Made by a program: the position numbers and the translations under genes. A stretch of DNA of 45,008 nucleotides. Origin: CAZMOK01 sp964644135 (GTDB taxonomy: Bacteria; Bacteroidota; Bacteroidia; Bacteroidales; JAGOPY01). Each line of letters opens with the position of its first letter. Positions within the stretch are counted from its first letter, which is position 1. The notes under the pieces were generated by a model. It did no database searches. It saw nothing but the letters and a program-made list of their open reading frames with translations, and had not been told where the DNA came from. The DNA is taken from positions 1 to 45,008 of the forward strand of contig CAZXWD010000016.1 of NCBI GenBank assembly GCA_964644135.1, in the 5' to 3' direction. Below, piece after piece: positions 8,645 through 17,372 of this stretch.

Positions 8645-11605
8645 ATGAAAAATGTCTTATACCTTATTATAATAGGAGTGGTTTTTTCAGCTTGCGGGGG
8701 CAGTGAAAAGGATAAAGTAACTGACTATGTGGATACTTTTATCGGTACCGACGGCCATGGTCATACTTACCCCGGAGCCACCCTGCCTTTTGGAATGGTC
8801 CAGCTCAGCCCTGATACCCGGAAGGACAATTGGGACGGTTGTTCAGGGTATCACTACTCCGACAGTACCATAATGGGTTTTTCTCATACTCACCTTAGTG
8901 GCACAGGGGTGGGGGATTACGGTGACATACGAATCATGCCGATGACAGGCAATTTACTATGGAACCCCGGGGATGAATCAAATCCCGAGACAGGATACAG
9001 ATCAAGGTTCAGTCATGATGATGAAAGTTCCCAACCGGGATATTATTCGGTAATGCTTAAAGATTATGGGATACATGCCTCATTCACTGTAACTGAAAGG
9101 GTTGGCCTCCATAAATATGACTTTCCTGAAGGCCGGAAAAAATACATTTTAATTGATCTTGTGGAATCGATAACCAGCGACAGAATAATAGATCTGGAAG
9201 TTGAAATACTGAACGACCGGGAGATCAATGGAATGAGGAGAACAGACGGATGGTCGGATGACCAGTATGTCTTCTTTCACGCCATTTTTTCAGAACCTTT
9301 TGTTGAATCAGGGGTCATTGTGAATGATTCGGTCATACCTGACCTGATGAAGGCTTCCGGTACCTCAGTCAAGAGCTGGGTGAGCTACAATGAGGACAGC
9401 GACGATGAAGTAATGGTTAAAGTTGGCATATCCGCTGTGAGCAAAGAAGGGGCTGCCAGAAACCTTGATGAGGAAATGCCCGGTTGGAATTTTGATAAAA
9501 TAAGGAGAAATGCCCTGAGAGTATGGGAAGATGAGCTTTCGGTAATAGAAATTGAAGATGACCGTGAAGACCTGAAAACTGTCTTCTATACTGCACTCTA
9601 TCATTCCTTCCTTGCTCCCAATCTTTATGGTGATGTGGATGGCAGTTACAGGGGCCATGATCTTGAGGTGCATGATGACCCCGGCCATGAAGTTTATACT
9701 GTGTTCTCTCTATGGGATACATACAGGGCTGCCCATCCCCTTTATACTATCCTGCAACCTGAAAGGGACCTGGAATTCATTAAGACAATGCTGGATATAT
9801 ACGATAAGGGAGGGCTTTTACCGGTGTGGGAACTGGCTGCAAATGAAACAAACTGCATGATCGGTTACCATTCCATACCTGTTATCGCTGATGCCTACAT
9901 TAAAGGTATAGACGATTTTGACGTGGAAAAGGCATACGAGGCCATGAAAAAAAGCGCCGGCCAGGATCATTTCGGACTGGACGCTTACAGGAAATATGGT
10001 TATATACCTGCAGATGTTGAAGGGGAATCGGTTTCAAAAACCCTTGAATATGCATATGATGACTGGTGTATAGCGGTTATGGCCAATGCATTGGGAGATG
10101 AGGATGGATACAGGGAATACCTGCAAAGGGCGCAATACTATAAAAATCTGTTCGATCCCGATACACGCTTCATAAGGGGAAAGAAAAACGGCACGTTTAC
10201 AACTCCATTTGATCCTACCGAGGTCAATTTTATGCTTACCGAGGCCAATACATGGCAATACACTTTTTATGTTCCCCAGGATATTTCAGGCCTGATCGAT
10301 CTGATGGGGGGCGATGAAGGTTTTGAAAGGAAACTCGACGAAATGTTTTCTTCTTCTCCCAACCTGGCCGGAAGACAGCAGGCCGATATTACCGGACTTA
10401 TCGGACAGTATGCACATGGTAACGAGCCCAGTCACCATATGGCCTATCTATATTCCTATATTGGTGAGCCTTATAAAACTCAAAAAATTGTACGGAAGAT
10501 AATGGATGAACTTTACCATGAAGGCCCTGCAGGGCTTTGTGGGAATGAAGATTGCGGCCAGATGTCGGCGTGGTATGTTTTCAGTTCTATGGGATTTTAC
10601 CCTGTAACTCCGGGAATGGATTATTATGTCCTGGGAAGCCCCATATTTAATAAGGTAACAATCCACCTTCCAAACGGTGAAGATTTCGTGCTGGAAGCCT
10701 TAGGCACCAGCAGCCAGAACAAATACATAACTGCTACGGAGCTTAACGGTGAAGTGCATACTAAAAGCTATATCTTACATGAAGATATATTAAAAGGTGG
10801 TAAGTTAACCTTTAAGATGGAAACCCGGCCCAACATGAACTGGGGATTCAGTCTGGAAGACAGGCCTGTTTCGGTTATCGATGATCACCTCATTACACCT
10901 GTTCCTTTCATCAGGGCTGATAACAGGATATTCAGGGAACGAATGACACTTGCCCTCGACCATATCAGTGATTCGGCGGTCATCAGGTATTCAACGGGAA
11001 ATACCATACCGGGAAGGTACTCTCCCTTATATACTGACTCTATCACAATTAACAGGAAGGTTAAGATCAATACCTACGCAACTTTACCAGGGAAAGCTCC
11101 TAGTAAAGTGATCAATGCAGAGTTTTTCAGGTTACCACACGATTATACCATACAGATCAAAAATCCATACAGCAGCCAGTATACGGGTGGTGGCGACCTG
11201 GCCCTTGTTGATATGATCAGGGGAACAGATAATTTCAGGACCGGCGCCTGGCAGGGATACTATGGCGTAGATATGGAGGTTGTCATAGACCTTGGCGAGA
11301 GAAAAAGGATTAATTCTATTAAGGCATCATTCCTCGAAGATCAAAATTCATGGATTTTCAAGCCCGAGGAAGTGATCTTTGAAGTTTCGCAAAAACCTTA
11401 TGATTTCAAAACAGTGGCCATTATAAGGAACAGATCGCCTGAAAGAATGGATGAACCCGTAATACACGAATATTTAAAGACCCGCCTTAGGCTTACTTCA
11501 AGATATATAAAGGTTATTGCAAAAAACATCGGTGTTTGTCCCGAATGGCATAAAGGTGCAGGCAACAAAGCCTGGATCTTTGCAGATGAGATAACAATTA
11601 ACTAA
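8645..11605 (+). CDS. GH92 alpha-mannosidase lipoprotein with C-terminal chitobiase-like and F5/8-type domains
   Basis: 986 residues. Lipoprotein signal with the lipobox near residue 17 (VVFSAC). The GH92 N-terminal motif follows (VDTFIGTDGHGHTYPGATLPFGMVQLSPDT, GFSHTHLSGTG). The catalytic (alpha/alpha)6 domain has EVYTVFSLWDTYRAAHPL and the GH92 signature GNEDCGQMSAWYVFSSMGFYPV around residue 633. GH92 enzymes are Ca2+-dependent inverting exo-alpha-mannosidases acting on N-glycans and yeast mannan. After about residue 745 come a chitobiase-C-terminal-like beta domain (ALDHISDSAVIRYSTGN) and an F5/8 type C (discoidin-like) module (~835-986, IDLGERKRINSIKASFLED). It probably sits on a membrane face outside the cytoplasm. 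With the two genes upstream it forms a small N-glycan set without SusCD. Confidence 0.95.
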   Translation: MKNVLYLIIIGVVFSACGGSEKDKVTDYVDTFIGTDGHGHTYPGATLPFGMVQLSPDTRKDNWDGCSGYHYSDSTIMGFSHTHLSGTGVGDYGDIRIMPMTGNLLWNPGDESNPETGYRSRFSHDDESSQPGYYSVMLKDYGIHASFTVTERVGLHKYDFPEGRKKYILIDLVESITSDRIIDLEVEILNDREINGMRRTDGWSDDQYVFFHAIFSEPFVESGVIVNDSVIPDLMKASGTSVKSWVSYNEDSDDEVMVKVGISAVSKEGAARNLDEEMPGWNFDKIRRNALRVWEDELSVIEIEDDREDLKTVFYTALYHSFLAPNLYGDVDGSYRGHDLEVHDDPGHEVYTVFSLWDTYRAAHPLYTILQPERDLEFIKTMLDIYDKGGLLPVWELAANETNCMIGYHSIPVIADAYIKGIDDFDVEKAYEAMKKSAGQDHFGLDAYRKYGYIPADVEGESVSKTLEYAYDDWCIAVMANALGDEDGYREYLQRAQYYKNLFDPDTRFIRGKKNGTFTTPFDPTEVNFMLTEANTWQYTFYVPQDISGLIDLMGGDEGFERKLDEMFSSSPNLAGRQQADITGLIGQYAHGNEPSHHMAYLYSYIGEPYKTQKIVRKIMDELYHEGPAGLCGNEDCGQMSAWYVFSSMGFYPVTPGMDYYVLGSPIFNKVTIHLPNGEDFVLEALGTSSQNKYITATELNGEVHTKSYILHEDILKGGKLTFKMETRPNMNWGFSLEDRPVSVIDDHLITPVPFIRADNRIFRERMTLALDHISDSAVIRYSTGNTIPGRYSPLYTDSITINRKVKINTYATLPGKAPSKVINAEFFRLPHDYTIQIKNPYSSQYTGGGDLALVDMIRGTDNFRTGAWQGYYGVDMEVVIDLGERKRINSIKASFLEDQNSWIFKPEEVIFEVSQKPYDFKTVAIIRNRSPERMDEPVIHEYLKTRLRLTSRYIKVIAKNIGVCPEWHKGAGNKAWIFADEITIN

Positions 11606-11620
11606 GGTAAACAGCTTTTT

Positions 11621-12634
11621 TTAAATTAGGGGATACTTTTTGAAGATCTCCTCCGACCTCATCAGGATATCAACATATTGTGCCCTCCTGTAGGCGAAAG
11701 GTTCCTTTATGTTCTTTTTTGACAGTTTCCCCCTAAAGTCATCGAGCCTGGAATAGCCCTTTTTATCCATCCATGCTTCAATGTCTTCAAGCATTTTGGT
11801 GACCTGCTTCGGACCATGCTTATAAATAGTGCTTACTGCCTGGACACAATCGGCGCCTGCCAGTATCATCTTTATCACATCATTGCCGCTTAAGATCCCG
11901 GTGTTGCTGCAAATACTTGCTTTTACATTATCATAGAGCAATCCGGCAAACCTCAATGGCAGGCGGTTGTCCTGCTCGTTGCTGAGAATATAAGGGTAAT
12001 GCATCTTTTCATTATCCAGGTCTATGTCGGGCTGGAACAAGCGATTGAATAAAACAAATCCGTCAACACCTGCCTTGTCCATTTCGCCAAGGCAATAGAG
12101 AGGGTTAGTATAAAACTCGCTTAACTTGACACTTACAGGGATTTTAACAGATTTTTTCACCCCTTCGAGGGTATCAAGCTGTTCTTTCAATATGGAATTG
12201 TCGTCGATATCGAATTCCCTGGGTACAGAATAAAAGTTAAGTTCAAGCGCATCGGCACCTATATCTTCAAGTTTTTTGGCATACTCGTACCAGGTATCGT
12301 CGTAAACGGCGTTAACGCTGGCAATCAAAGGAATTTCGATCGATTGTTTCAGTTTTGAGAAGTTGAACAGGAACTCTTCAGGTCCGGCATGTTCAATGTT
12401 GGGAAGCATTGAAGAGGCCATTTCCGGGTGGCGGTCGCCATAATCTTCCGAACTTTGATGGTGTTCAAGGTTTTCGAGCTGGATCTGCTCCTCAAAAAGC
12501 GACTTATAAACTATGGCGGCAGCTCCTGCCTCCTCCAGCTTTTTAACAAAATTAATATCTGTTACGAGATTACTAGCCCCTATGATTATGGGATTCTTGA
12601 GTTTTAAACCCAGGTAATTTGTTGTCAGGTCCAT
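11621..12634 (-). CDS. Dihydroorotate dehydrogenase-like FMN protein
   Basis: 337 residues, a TIM-barrel flavoprotein resembling class 1 dihydroorotate dehydrogenases: N-terminal LTTNYLGLKLKNPIIIGASNLV, SVKLSEFYTNPL in the phosphate/FMN region, and SNTGILSGNDVIKMILAGADCVQ near the C-terminus. At the position of the usual NxSCPN catalytic loop it reads LELNFYSVP, so the class 1 base Cys appears replaced, by eye by Ser. It is divergent from nifJ. Such DHOD-like genes are commonly annotated as of uncertain role and need not belong to pyrimidine synthesis. The substrate is unknown. It converges on the GH92 gene with a 15-base gap. Confidence 0.85.
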   Translation of the reverse strand: MDLTTNYLGLKLKNPIIIGASNLVTDINFVKKLEEAGAAAIVYKSLFEEQIQLENLEHHQSSEDYGDRHPEMASSMLPNIEHAGPEEFLFNFSKLKQSIEIPLIASVNAVYDDTWYEYAKKLEDIGADALELNFYSVPREFDIDDNSILKEQLDTLEGVKKSVKIPVSVKLSEFYTNPLYCLGEMDKAGVDGFVLFNRLFQPDIDLDNEKMHYPYILSNEQDNRLPLRFAGLLYDNVKASICSNTGILSGNDVIKMILAGADCVQAVSTIYKHGPKQVTKMLEDIEAWMDKKGYSRLDDFRGKLSKKNIKEPFAYRRAQYVDILMRSEEIFKKYPLI

Positions 12635-12965
12635 GTTAAGCCTTTTATAATTTACACTCCGTTTTTTTCAAAATCTATTCGGTAAAAATATATAAAGGCG
12701 GCTTAATACACAAATACGGTTTTTCAAATACTTTAGGAAAATCAGGTTTGAACTTTCTTTACAGGCGCAGGTTCAAGGGCTTTTCTTATATTATTGAGCA
12801 TCAATGATATCAATAATAAACTATTGAATCTAAACTCATTATAAATAAGAACGTGCATGTTATTTTTGTAACAATAGAACCGGCATACTGGATAGATTTT
12901 ATTAATTTCGTTCCAGTTTATTTCACCATAACTCGTACACATATCTAGCATTAAATCAGTTTGTT
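12635..12965. promoter_or_regulatory. Divergent promoter region, DHOD-like gene / nifJ
   Basis: 331 AT-rich bases without a convincing gene. A 69-codon minus-strand frame at 12742-12951 is basic, shows no family features and fills the promoter space, so I reject it. The region holds the 16-base palindromic site described separately, which contains the -7-like element TATTTTTG at 12861-12868. No TTG -33 element is seen at the usual spacing. Confidence 0.55.
12858..12873. promoter_or_regulatory. Palindromic operator candidate upstream of nifJ
   Basis: TGTTATTTTTGTAACA: 5-bp inverted arms TGTTA/TAACA around a 6-base spacer, overlapping the exact -7 element TATTTTTG on the plus strand. The identical 16 bases occur at 44738-44753 upstream of the molybdo-oxidoreductase operon. 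The geometry fits Crp/Fnr-family sites (5-6-5) and is also close to Rex-type sites (TTGTnA...TnACAA). The regulator is not determined. Confidence 0.5.
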
Positions 12966-15900
12966 ATGAAAAAGAAGAAATTTATTACCTGCGACGGTAA
13001 CTATGCGGCATCGCATGTAGCTTATATATTCAGCGAAGTAGCTTGCATCTATCCCATCACCCCATCATCCACTATGGCGGAATACATTGACGAATGGGCT
13101 GCCCATGGAAGGAAGAATATTTTCGATGATGTGATCAGTGTAACTGAGATGCAGTCAGAGGCCGGTGCTGCCGGGGCCATGCACGGAGCTTTGCAATCGG
13201 GGGCGCTTTGCTCAACATTTACTGCTTCCCAGGGGTTGCTGCTGATGATCCCGAACATGTACAAAATGTCAGGCGAATTGCTACCTGGCGTTTTTCATGT
13301 CAGTGCAAGAAGTCTGGCCGCCCAGGCCCTATCGATTTTCGGCGATCACAGCGACGTCATGAGTACACGGCATACCGGCTTTGCCATGCTTGCTACAGGA
13401 AGTGTGCAGGAGATCATGGATATAGGAGGGATAGCCCACCTGGCATCAGTAAAATCGAGGGTACCGTTCCTTCATTTCTTTGATGGTTTCCGTACCTCCC
13501 ACGAAATCCAAAAGGTTGAATATTTTGAGAATGAAGACCTGAAGCACCTGTTCGACTTTCAGGCAGTACAGGAATTCCGCGACAGGGCGCTGAACCCTGA
13601 ACATCCCGTAACAAGGGGCACTGCCCAGAACCCGGATATTTATTTCCAGTCGAGGGAGGCCGCCAACCGCTTTTATGAACCCATTCCCGATATAGTTGAA
13701 AACTATATGCAGGAGATCACGAAGCTTACGGGGCGTGAATACCACCCGTTCAATTATCACGGCGCCCCTGATGCTGAACATGTGATCATTGCCATGGGGT
13801 CTGTTACCGATACTATCAAAGAAACGGTTGATTACCTTGTTGCACAGGGCGAAAAGGTAGGCCTCGTTACCGTTCACCTTTACAGGCCCTTCTCAGCCAA
13901 ATACTTCTTTAAAGCAATGCCGGAATCGGTCAAAAGGATTGCCGTACTTGACAGGACTAAAGAACCGGGGGCTAACGGCGAACCACTGCACCTCGATGTA
14001 AAAGACCTGTATTACGGAAAGGAAAATGCCCCATTGATCGTTGGAGGTCGCTATGGACTAAGCTCAAAAGATACAACTCCTTCAATGATCATATCGGTTT
14101 TTGACAACCTGAAAATGAAAGAACCCAAAGACCGTTTCACTGTCGGCATTGTGGACGATGTCACCTACCTTTCGCTTCCGCTGAAGCCAGATGTGAGCAC
14201 TGTGCCGGAAGGTACTTTCGAAGGCAAGTTTTACGGACTTGGTTCCGACGGTACTGTTGGGGCCAACAAGAACTCTATCAAGATCATAGGTGAAAATACC
14301 GAGAAATACTGCCAGGCTTATTTTGCATACGATTCAAAAAAATCGGGGGGTATAACCACTTCACACCTGCGGTTTGGAGACAGACCTGTCCACTCAAGCT
14401 ACCTGGTCAGTTCACCCGATTTCGTTGCCTGTCACGTGCCCTCATATCTCGATAAATATGATATGCTGAAAGGGTTGAAGAAAGGGGGTACATTCTTACT
14501 GAACAGCATATGGGATGAGGAGGAAACCAGGAAGAGGCTCCCCGACTCCATGAAAAAATACCTGGCCGAGAACGATATCAATTTTTATATCATCAATGCC
14601 ACCAAGATTGCAGAAGAGATCGGGCTGGGCTCCAGAACCAACACGATAATGCAATCAGCATTTTTCAAGATATCCAACGTGATCCCTTACGAACTTGCCG
14701 TGGAACAGATGAAGGTGATGATCAGGAAGACGTTCGGGAACAAGGGAGAGGATATCGTAAATATGAACAACACCGCCGTCGACAAGGGAGGAGATGTTAC
14801 CAGGGTTGAGATACCAAAAGAATGGAAGAAGCTCAGCGGTAAGGATAAGAAGGAAGAACTGGATGCCCCTGACTTCGTGAGGGACATTGCCTATCCTATC
14901 AATCACCTGAAAGGGGACGACCTTCCGGTAAGTTCATTTGTCGACAGGGAAGACGGCACATTCCCCCCGGGCACGACAGAATTCGAAAAGAGGGGTATTG
15001 CCGTAAACGTACCGGAATGGCAGGTTGAGAACTGTATCCAGTGCAACCAGTGCGCCTACGTTTGTCCCCATGCCTGCATCAGGCCATTCCTGCTTACCGA
15101 CGAAGAACTGGAAAAGGCTCCGGAAGGTACTGAAACACAGAAAACAAAAGGGAAACTGGCAGGTTATAATTTCAGGATACAGGTAAGTGTCCTTGATTGC
15201 ACCGGATGCGGAAACTGCGCCGATATCTGTCCTTCCAAAGAGAAAGCCCTCATAATGAAGCCTCTGGGATCGCAAATGGATGAGGTTGAAAGATGGGATT
15301 ATATGGAAAAGAACGTTACCTATAAGGAAGACCTTGTGGAGAAAGACAAATCGGTGAAGAACAGCCAGTTTGCACAGCCGCTCTTTGAATTTTCCGGTGC
15401 CTGTGCGGGATGTGGTGAAACACCTTACATCAAACTCATAACACAGTTGTACGGGGAAAGAATGATAATCTCCAATGCGACTGGATGTTCTTCAATCTAT
15501 GGAGGATCGGCACCTTCTACACCCTACCGTCAGCATCATGAAAGCGGTCATGGACCAGCCTGGGCCAATTCGCTTTTTGAAGACAATGCTGAGTATGGAT
15601 TCGGCTTTACCATTGCGATCAGGAAACTAAGGGACCGCATGGCCAACAGGATGAGCGAAGCTATGAGCAACGGTATCGACGAGAACCTTAAAAATGCCTA
15701 CCAGGAATGGATTGAAGGCATGAATGATGCAAAGCTATCAAAAGCAGCAACAGACAAGATGCTTCCGCTCCTTGAAAAATCAAAGGACAAGATCGCCAAA
15801 GAGATTCTTTCGCTCAAACAATACCTCATAAAGAAATCGATCTGGGTATTTGGCGGTGATGGATGGGCATACGACATAGGCTATGGCGGACTTGACCATG

Positions 15901-16496
15901 TAATTGCCTCAGGAGAGGATATTAACTTGCTGGTTCTTGATACCGAAGTATACTCAAATACAGGTGGCCAGGCCTCTAAAGCAACACCCGTGGGTGCTGT
16001 CGCGAAATTTGCCGCTTCAGGAAAGAAGGCCAGGAAAAAGGATCTTGGAATGATGGCCATGACCTATGGCTACGTTTATGTTGCCCAGGTTGCAATGGGA
16101 GCTAACTATAACCAGTATTTCAAAGCCCTGAAAGAGGCAGAAGCCTACCAGGGGCCTTCGATTATAATCGCATATTCGCCTTGTATCAATCATGGTATAC
16201 GTGCAGGTATGGGCAAGACCCAGGAAGAGATGAAACTTGCCGTAGATTCGGGTTACTGGCAGCTTTACAGGTATAACCCGGCTCTTGAGTTCGAAGGAAA
16301 GAACCCGTTCATACTCGACTCGAAAGAACCCGACTGGAGCCAGTTCAGCAATTTCCTGGATGGCGAGGTCAGGTATACCTCATTGAAGAAAGCCTTCCCA
16401 GCCGAAGCCGCAAGGCTTGGAATAGAGGCTGAAAAGAATGCCAAATGGCGTTATGAGAGTTACAAGCGATTAGCCGCTATGGATTTTTCAAACTAA
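12966..16496 (+). CDS. nifJ: Pyruvate:ferredoxin (flavodoxin) oxidoreductase
   Basis: 1176 residues, full length for the single-chain homodimeric enzyme, which oxidises pyruvate and CoA to acetyl-CoA and CO2 and reduces ferredoxin or flavodoxin. The N-terminal pyrimidine-binding region begins FITCDGNYAASHVAYIFSE and YPITPSSTMAEYIDEW. The ferredoxin-like domain has two 4Fe-4S motifs, CIQCNQCAYVCPHAC (from residue 690) and CTGCGNCADICPS (from 745). The C-terminal TPP domain has the proximal-cluster CAGCGETPY, ATGCSSIYGGSAPSTPY, GDGWAYDIGYGGLDH and the Mg-binding DTEVYSNTGGQ. All key elements are present. It is a cytoplasmic central enzyme of anaerobic fermentation. It is monocistronic, with its own terminator just downstream and a palindromic site over its probable promoter. 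Confidence 0.97.
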   Translation: MKKKKFITCDGNYAASHVAYIFSEVACIYPITPSSTMAEYIDEWAAHGRKNIFDDVISVTEMQSEAGAAGAMHGALQSGALCSTFTASQGLLLMIPNMYKMSGELLPGVFHVSARSLAAQALSIFGDHSDVMSTRHTGFAMLATGSVQEIMDIGGIAHLASVKSRVPFLHFFDGFRTSHEIQKVEYFENEDLKHLFDFQAVQEFRDRALNPEHPVTRGTAQNPDIYFQSREAANRFYEPIPDIVENYMQEITKLTGREYHPFNYHGAPDAEHVIIAMGSVTDTIKETVDYLVAQGEKVGLVTVHLYRPFSAKYFFKAMPESVKRIAVLDRTKEPGANGEPLHLDVKDLYYGKENAPLIVGGRYGLSSKDTTPSMIISVFDNLKMKEPKDRFTVGIVDDVTYLSLPLKPDVSTVPEGTFEGKFYGLGSDGTVGANKNSIKIIGENTEKYCQAYFAYDSKKSGGITTSHLRFGDRPVHSSYLVSSPDFVACHVPSYLDKYDMLKGLKKGGTFLLNSIWDEEETRKRLPDSMKKYLAENDINFYIINATKIAEEIGLGSRTNTIMQSAFFKISNVIPYELAVEQMKVMIRKTFGNKGEDIVNMNNTAVDKGGDVTRVEIPKEWKKLSGKDKKEELDAPDFVRDIAYPINHLKGDDLPVSSFVDREDGTFPPGTTEFEKRGIAVNVPEWQVENCIQCNQCAYVCPHACIRPFLLTDEELEKAPEGTETQKTKGKLAGYNFRIQVSVLDCTGCGNCADICPSKEKALIMKPLGSQMDEVERWDYMEKNVTYKEDLVEKDKSVKNSQFAQPLFEFSGACAGCGETPYIKLITQLYGERMIISNATGCSSIYGGSAPSTPYRQHHESGHGPAWANSLFEDNAEYGFGFTIAIRKLRDRMANRMSEAMSNGIDENLKNAYQEWIEGMNDAKLSKAATDKMLPLLEKSKDKIAKEILSLKQYLIKKSIWVFGGDGWAYDIGYGGLDHVIASGEDINLLVLDTEVYSNTGGQASKATPVGAVAKFAASGKKARKKDLGMMAMTYGYVYVAQVAMGANYNQYFKALKEAEAYQGPSIIIAYSPCINHGIRAGMGKTQEEMKLAVDSGYWQLYRYNPALEFEGKNPFILDSKEPDWSQFSNFLDGEVRYTSLKKAFPAEAARLGIEAEKNAKWRYESYKRLAAMDFSN

Positions 16497-16523
16497 AATG
16501 ATACCTTTTTCTTGTATATTTTT

Positions 16524-16560
16524 GAGCCGGATTAAAACGATCCGGCTCTTTTAATTTATT
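16524..16560 (+). terminator. Terminator after nifJ
   Basis: Perfect 9-bp GC-rich stem GAGCCGGAT/ATCCGGCTC (16524-16532 and 16540-16548), 7-base loop, followed by TTTTAATTTATT. It starts 27 bases after the nifJ stop. Confidence 0.88.
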
Positions 16561-16574
16561 AAACAATCAACGGC

Positions 16575-17366
16575 ATGAAAAGACTACTTGTATTCCTTGC
16601 TCTCTTAGCAATATTCTCCAGTTCCTGTCAATTTCAAAGCAAAAATGAATACACGCATTCCTCTAATGAGCGGATGCTGATGGCTACTCTTTATCAGCAA
16701 AAAGCCGCGGAAAATGATGCACTTTACCTGCAGGCTTACAACATAGCTACCATAATGATCTATGATGAACTCAATAAAACTGTGAATAAGAAACGCGCTA
16801 TTATAACTGATATTGATGAAACAGTTCTTGATAACAGTCCATACCAGGCTAAATGCATACTTGAAGGGATCAGTTATCCCGACAAATGGGATGAGTGGTG
16901 CATGCTTTCCCAGGCTCAGGCTCTTCCGGGGTCACAAAAGTTCCTGAATTTTGTTGCCTCGAAAGAGATAGAAATATTCTACGTAACTAACCGGAAAGAG
17001 CACCTCAAAGGAGCTACCATCGAAAATCTTAAGAGAAGGGGGTTCCCTTATGCCGACAAGGACCACCTTTCTATGAGGACTTCCACCACCAGCAAGGAAA
17101 GCCGAAGGAACAGCATTGAAGAAAATTATCGCGTAGTAATGCTGTTGGGCGATAACCTCGGGGATTTTTCAAAGGTTTTCGAAGGCCGGTCTTCTGATGA
17201 GAGAAAAGAGATGGTTGACAAGCTGGAATCAAGCTTCGGCAGAAGATTCATAGCATTCCCCAACCCCATGTACGGGAGCTGGGAGAATGCCATATATGAT
17301 TATAAAACGGATACTACAGCAAAGGCGAAAGCCGCTATGAGGATCAAAGCCCTCGAATCGTTCTGA
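16575..17366 (+). CDS. 5'-nucleotidase, lipoprotein e(P4) family (class C acid phosphatase)
   Basis: 263 residues. Lipobox LLAIFSSSC gives Cys18 as the lipidation site. The HAD nucleophile motif is DIDETVLDNSPY (Asp79, Asp81), the class C acid phosphatase signature. Later motifs are FYVTNR with the following lysine-containing RKEHLKG (motif II/III region) and LLGDNLGDF (motif IV acidic pair). The family removes phosphate from nucleotides and other phosphomonoesters outside the cytoplasm, in the best-studied case (Haemophilus) processing NAD-derived nucleotides. It is probably anchored to the outer membrane. It stands alone between the nifJ terminator and the convergent sppA gene, six bases away. 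Confidence 0.92.
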   Translation: MKRLLVFLALLAIFSSSCQFQSKNEYTHSSNERMLMATLYQQKAAENDALYLQAYNIATIMIYDELNKTVNKKRAIITDIDETVLDNSPYQAKCILEGISYPDKWDEWCMLSQAQALPGSQKFLNFVASKEIEIFYVTNRKEHLKGATIENLKRRGFPYADKDHLSMRTSTTSKESRRNSIEENYRVVMLLGDNLGDFSKVFEGRSSDERKEMVDKLESSFGRRFIAFPNPMYGSWENAIYDYKTDTTAKAKAAMRIKALESF

Positions 17367-17372
17367 TCTATT

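Noticed and set aside
12742..12951. 69-codon minus-strand open frame between the DHOD-like gene and nifJ
   Set aside because: No family features or convincing start context, and it occupies the divergent promoter region containing the palindromic site.
16517..16524. TATTTTTG as a -7 element for the acid phosphatase gene
   Set aside because: It directly abuts the nifJ terminator stem, so transcripts from it would be terminated at once.
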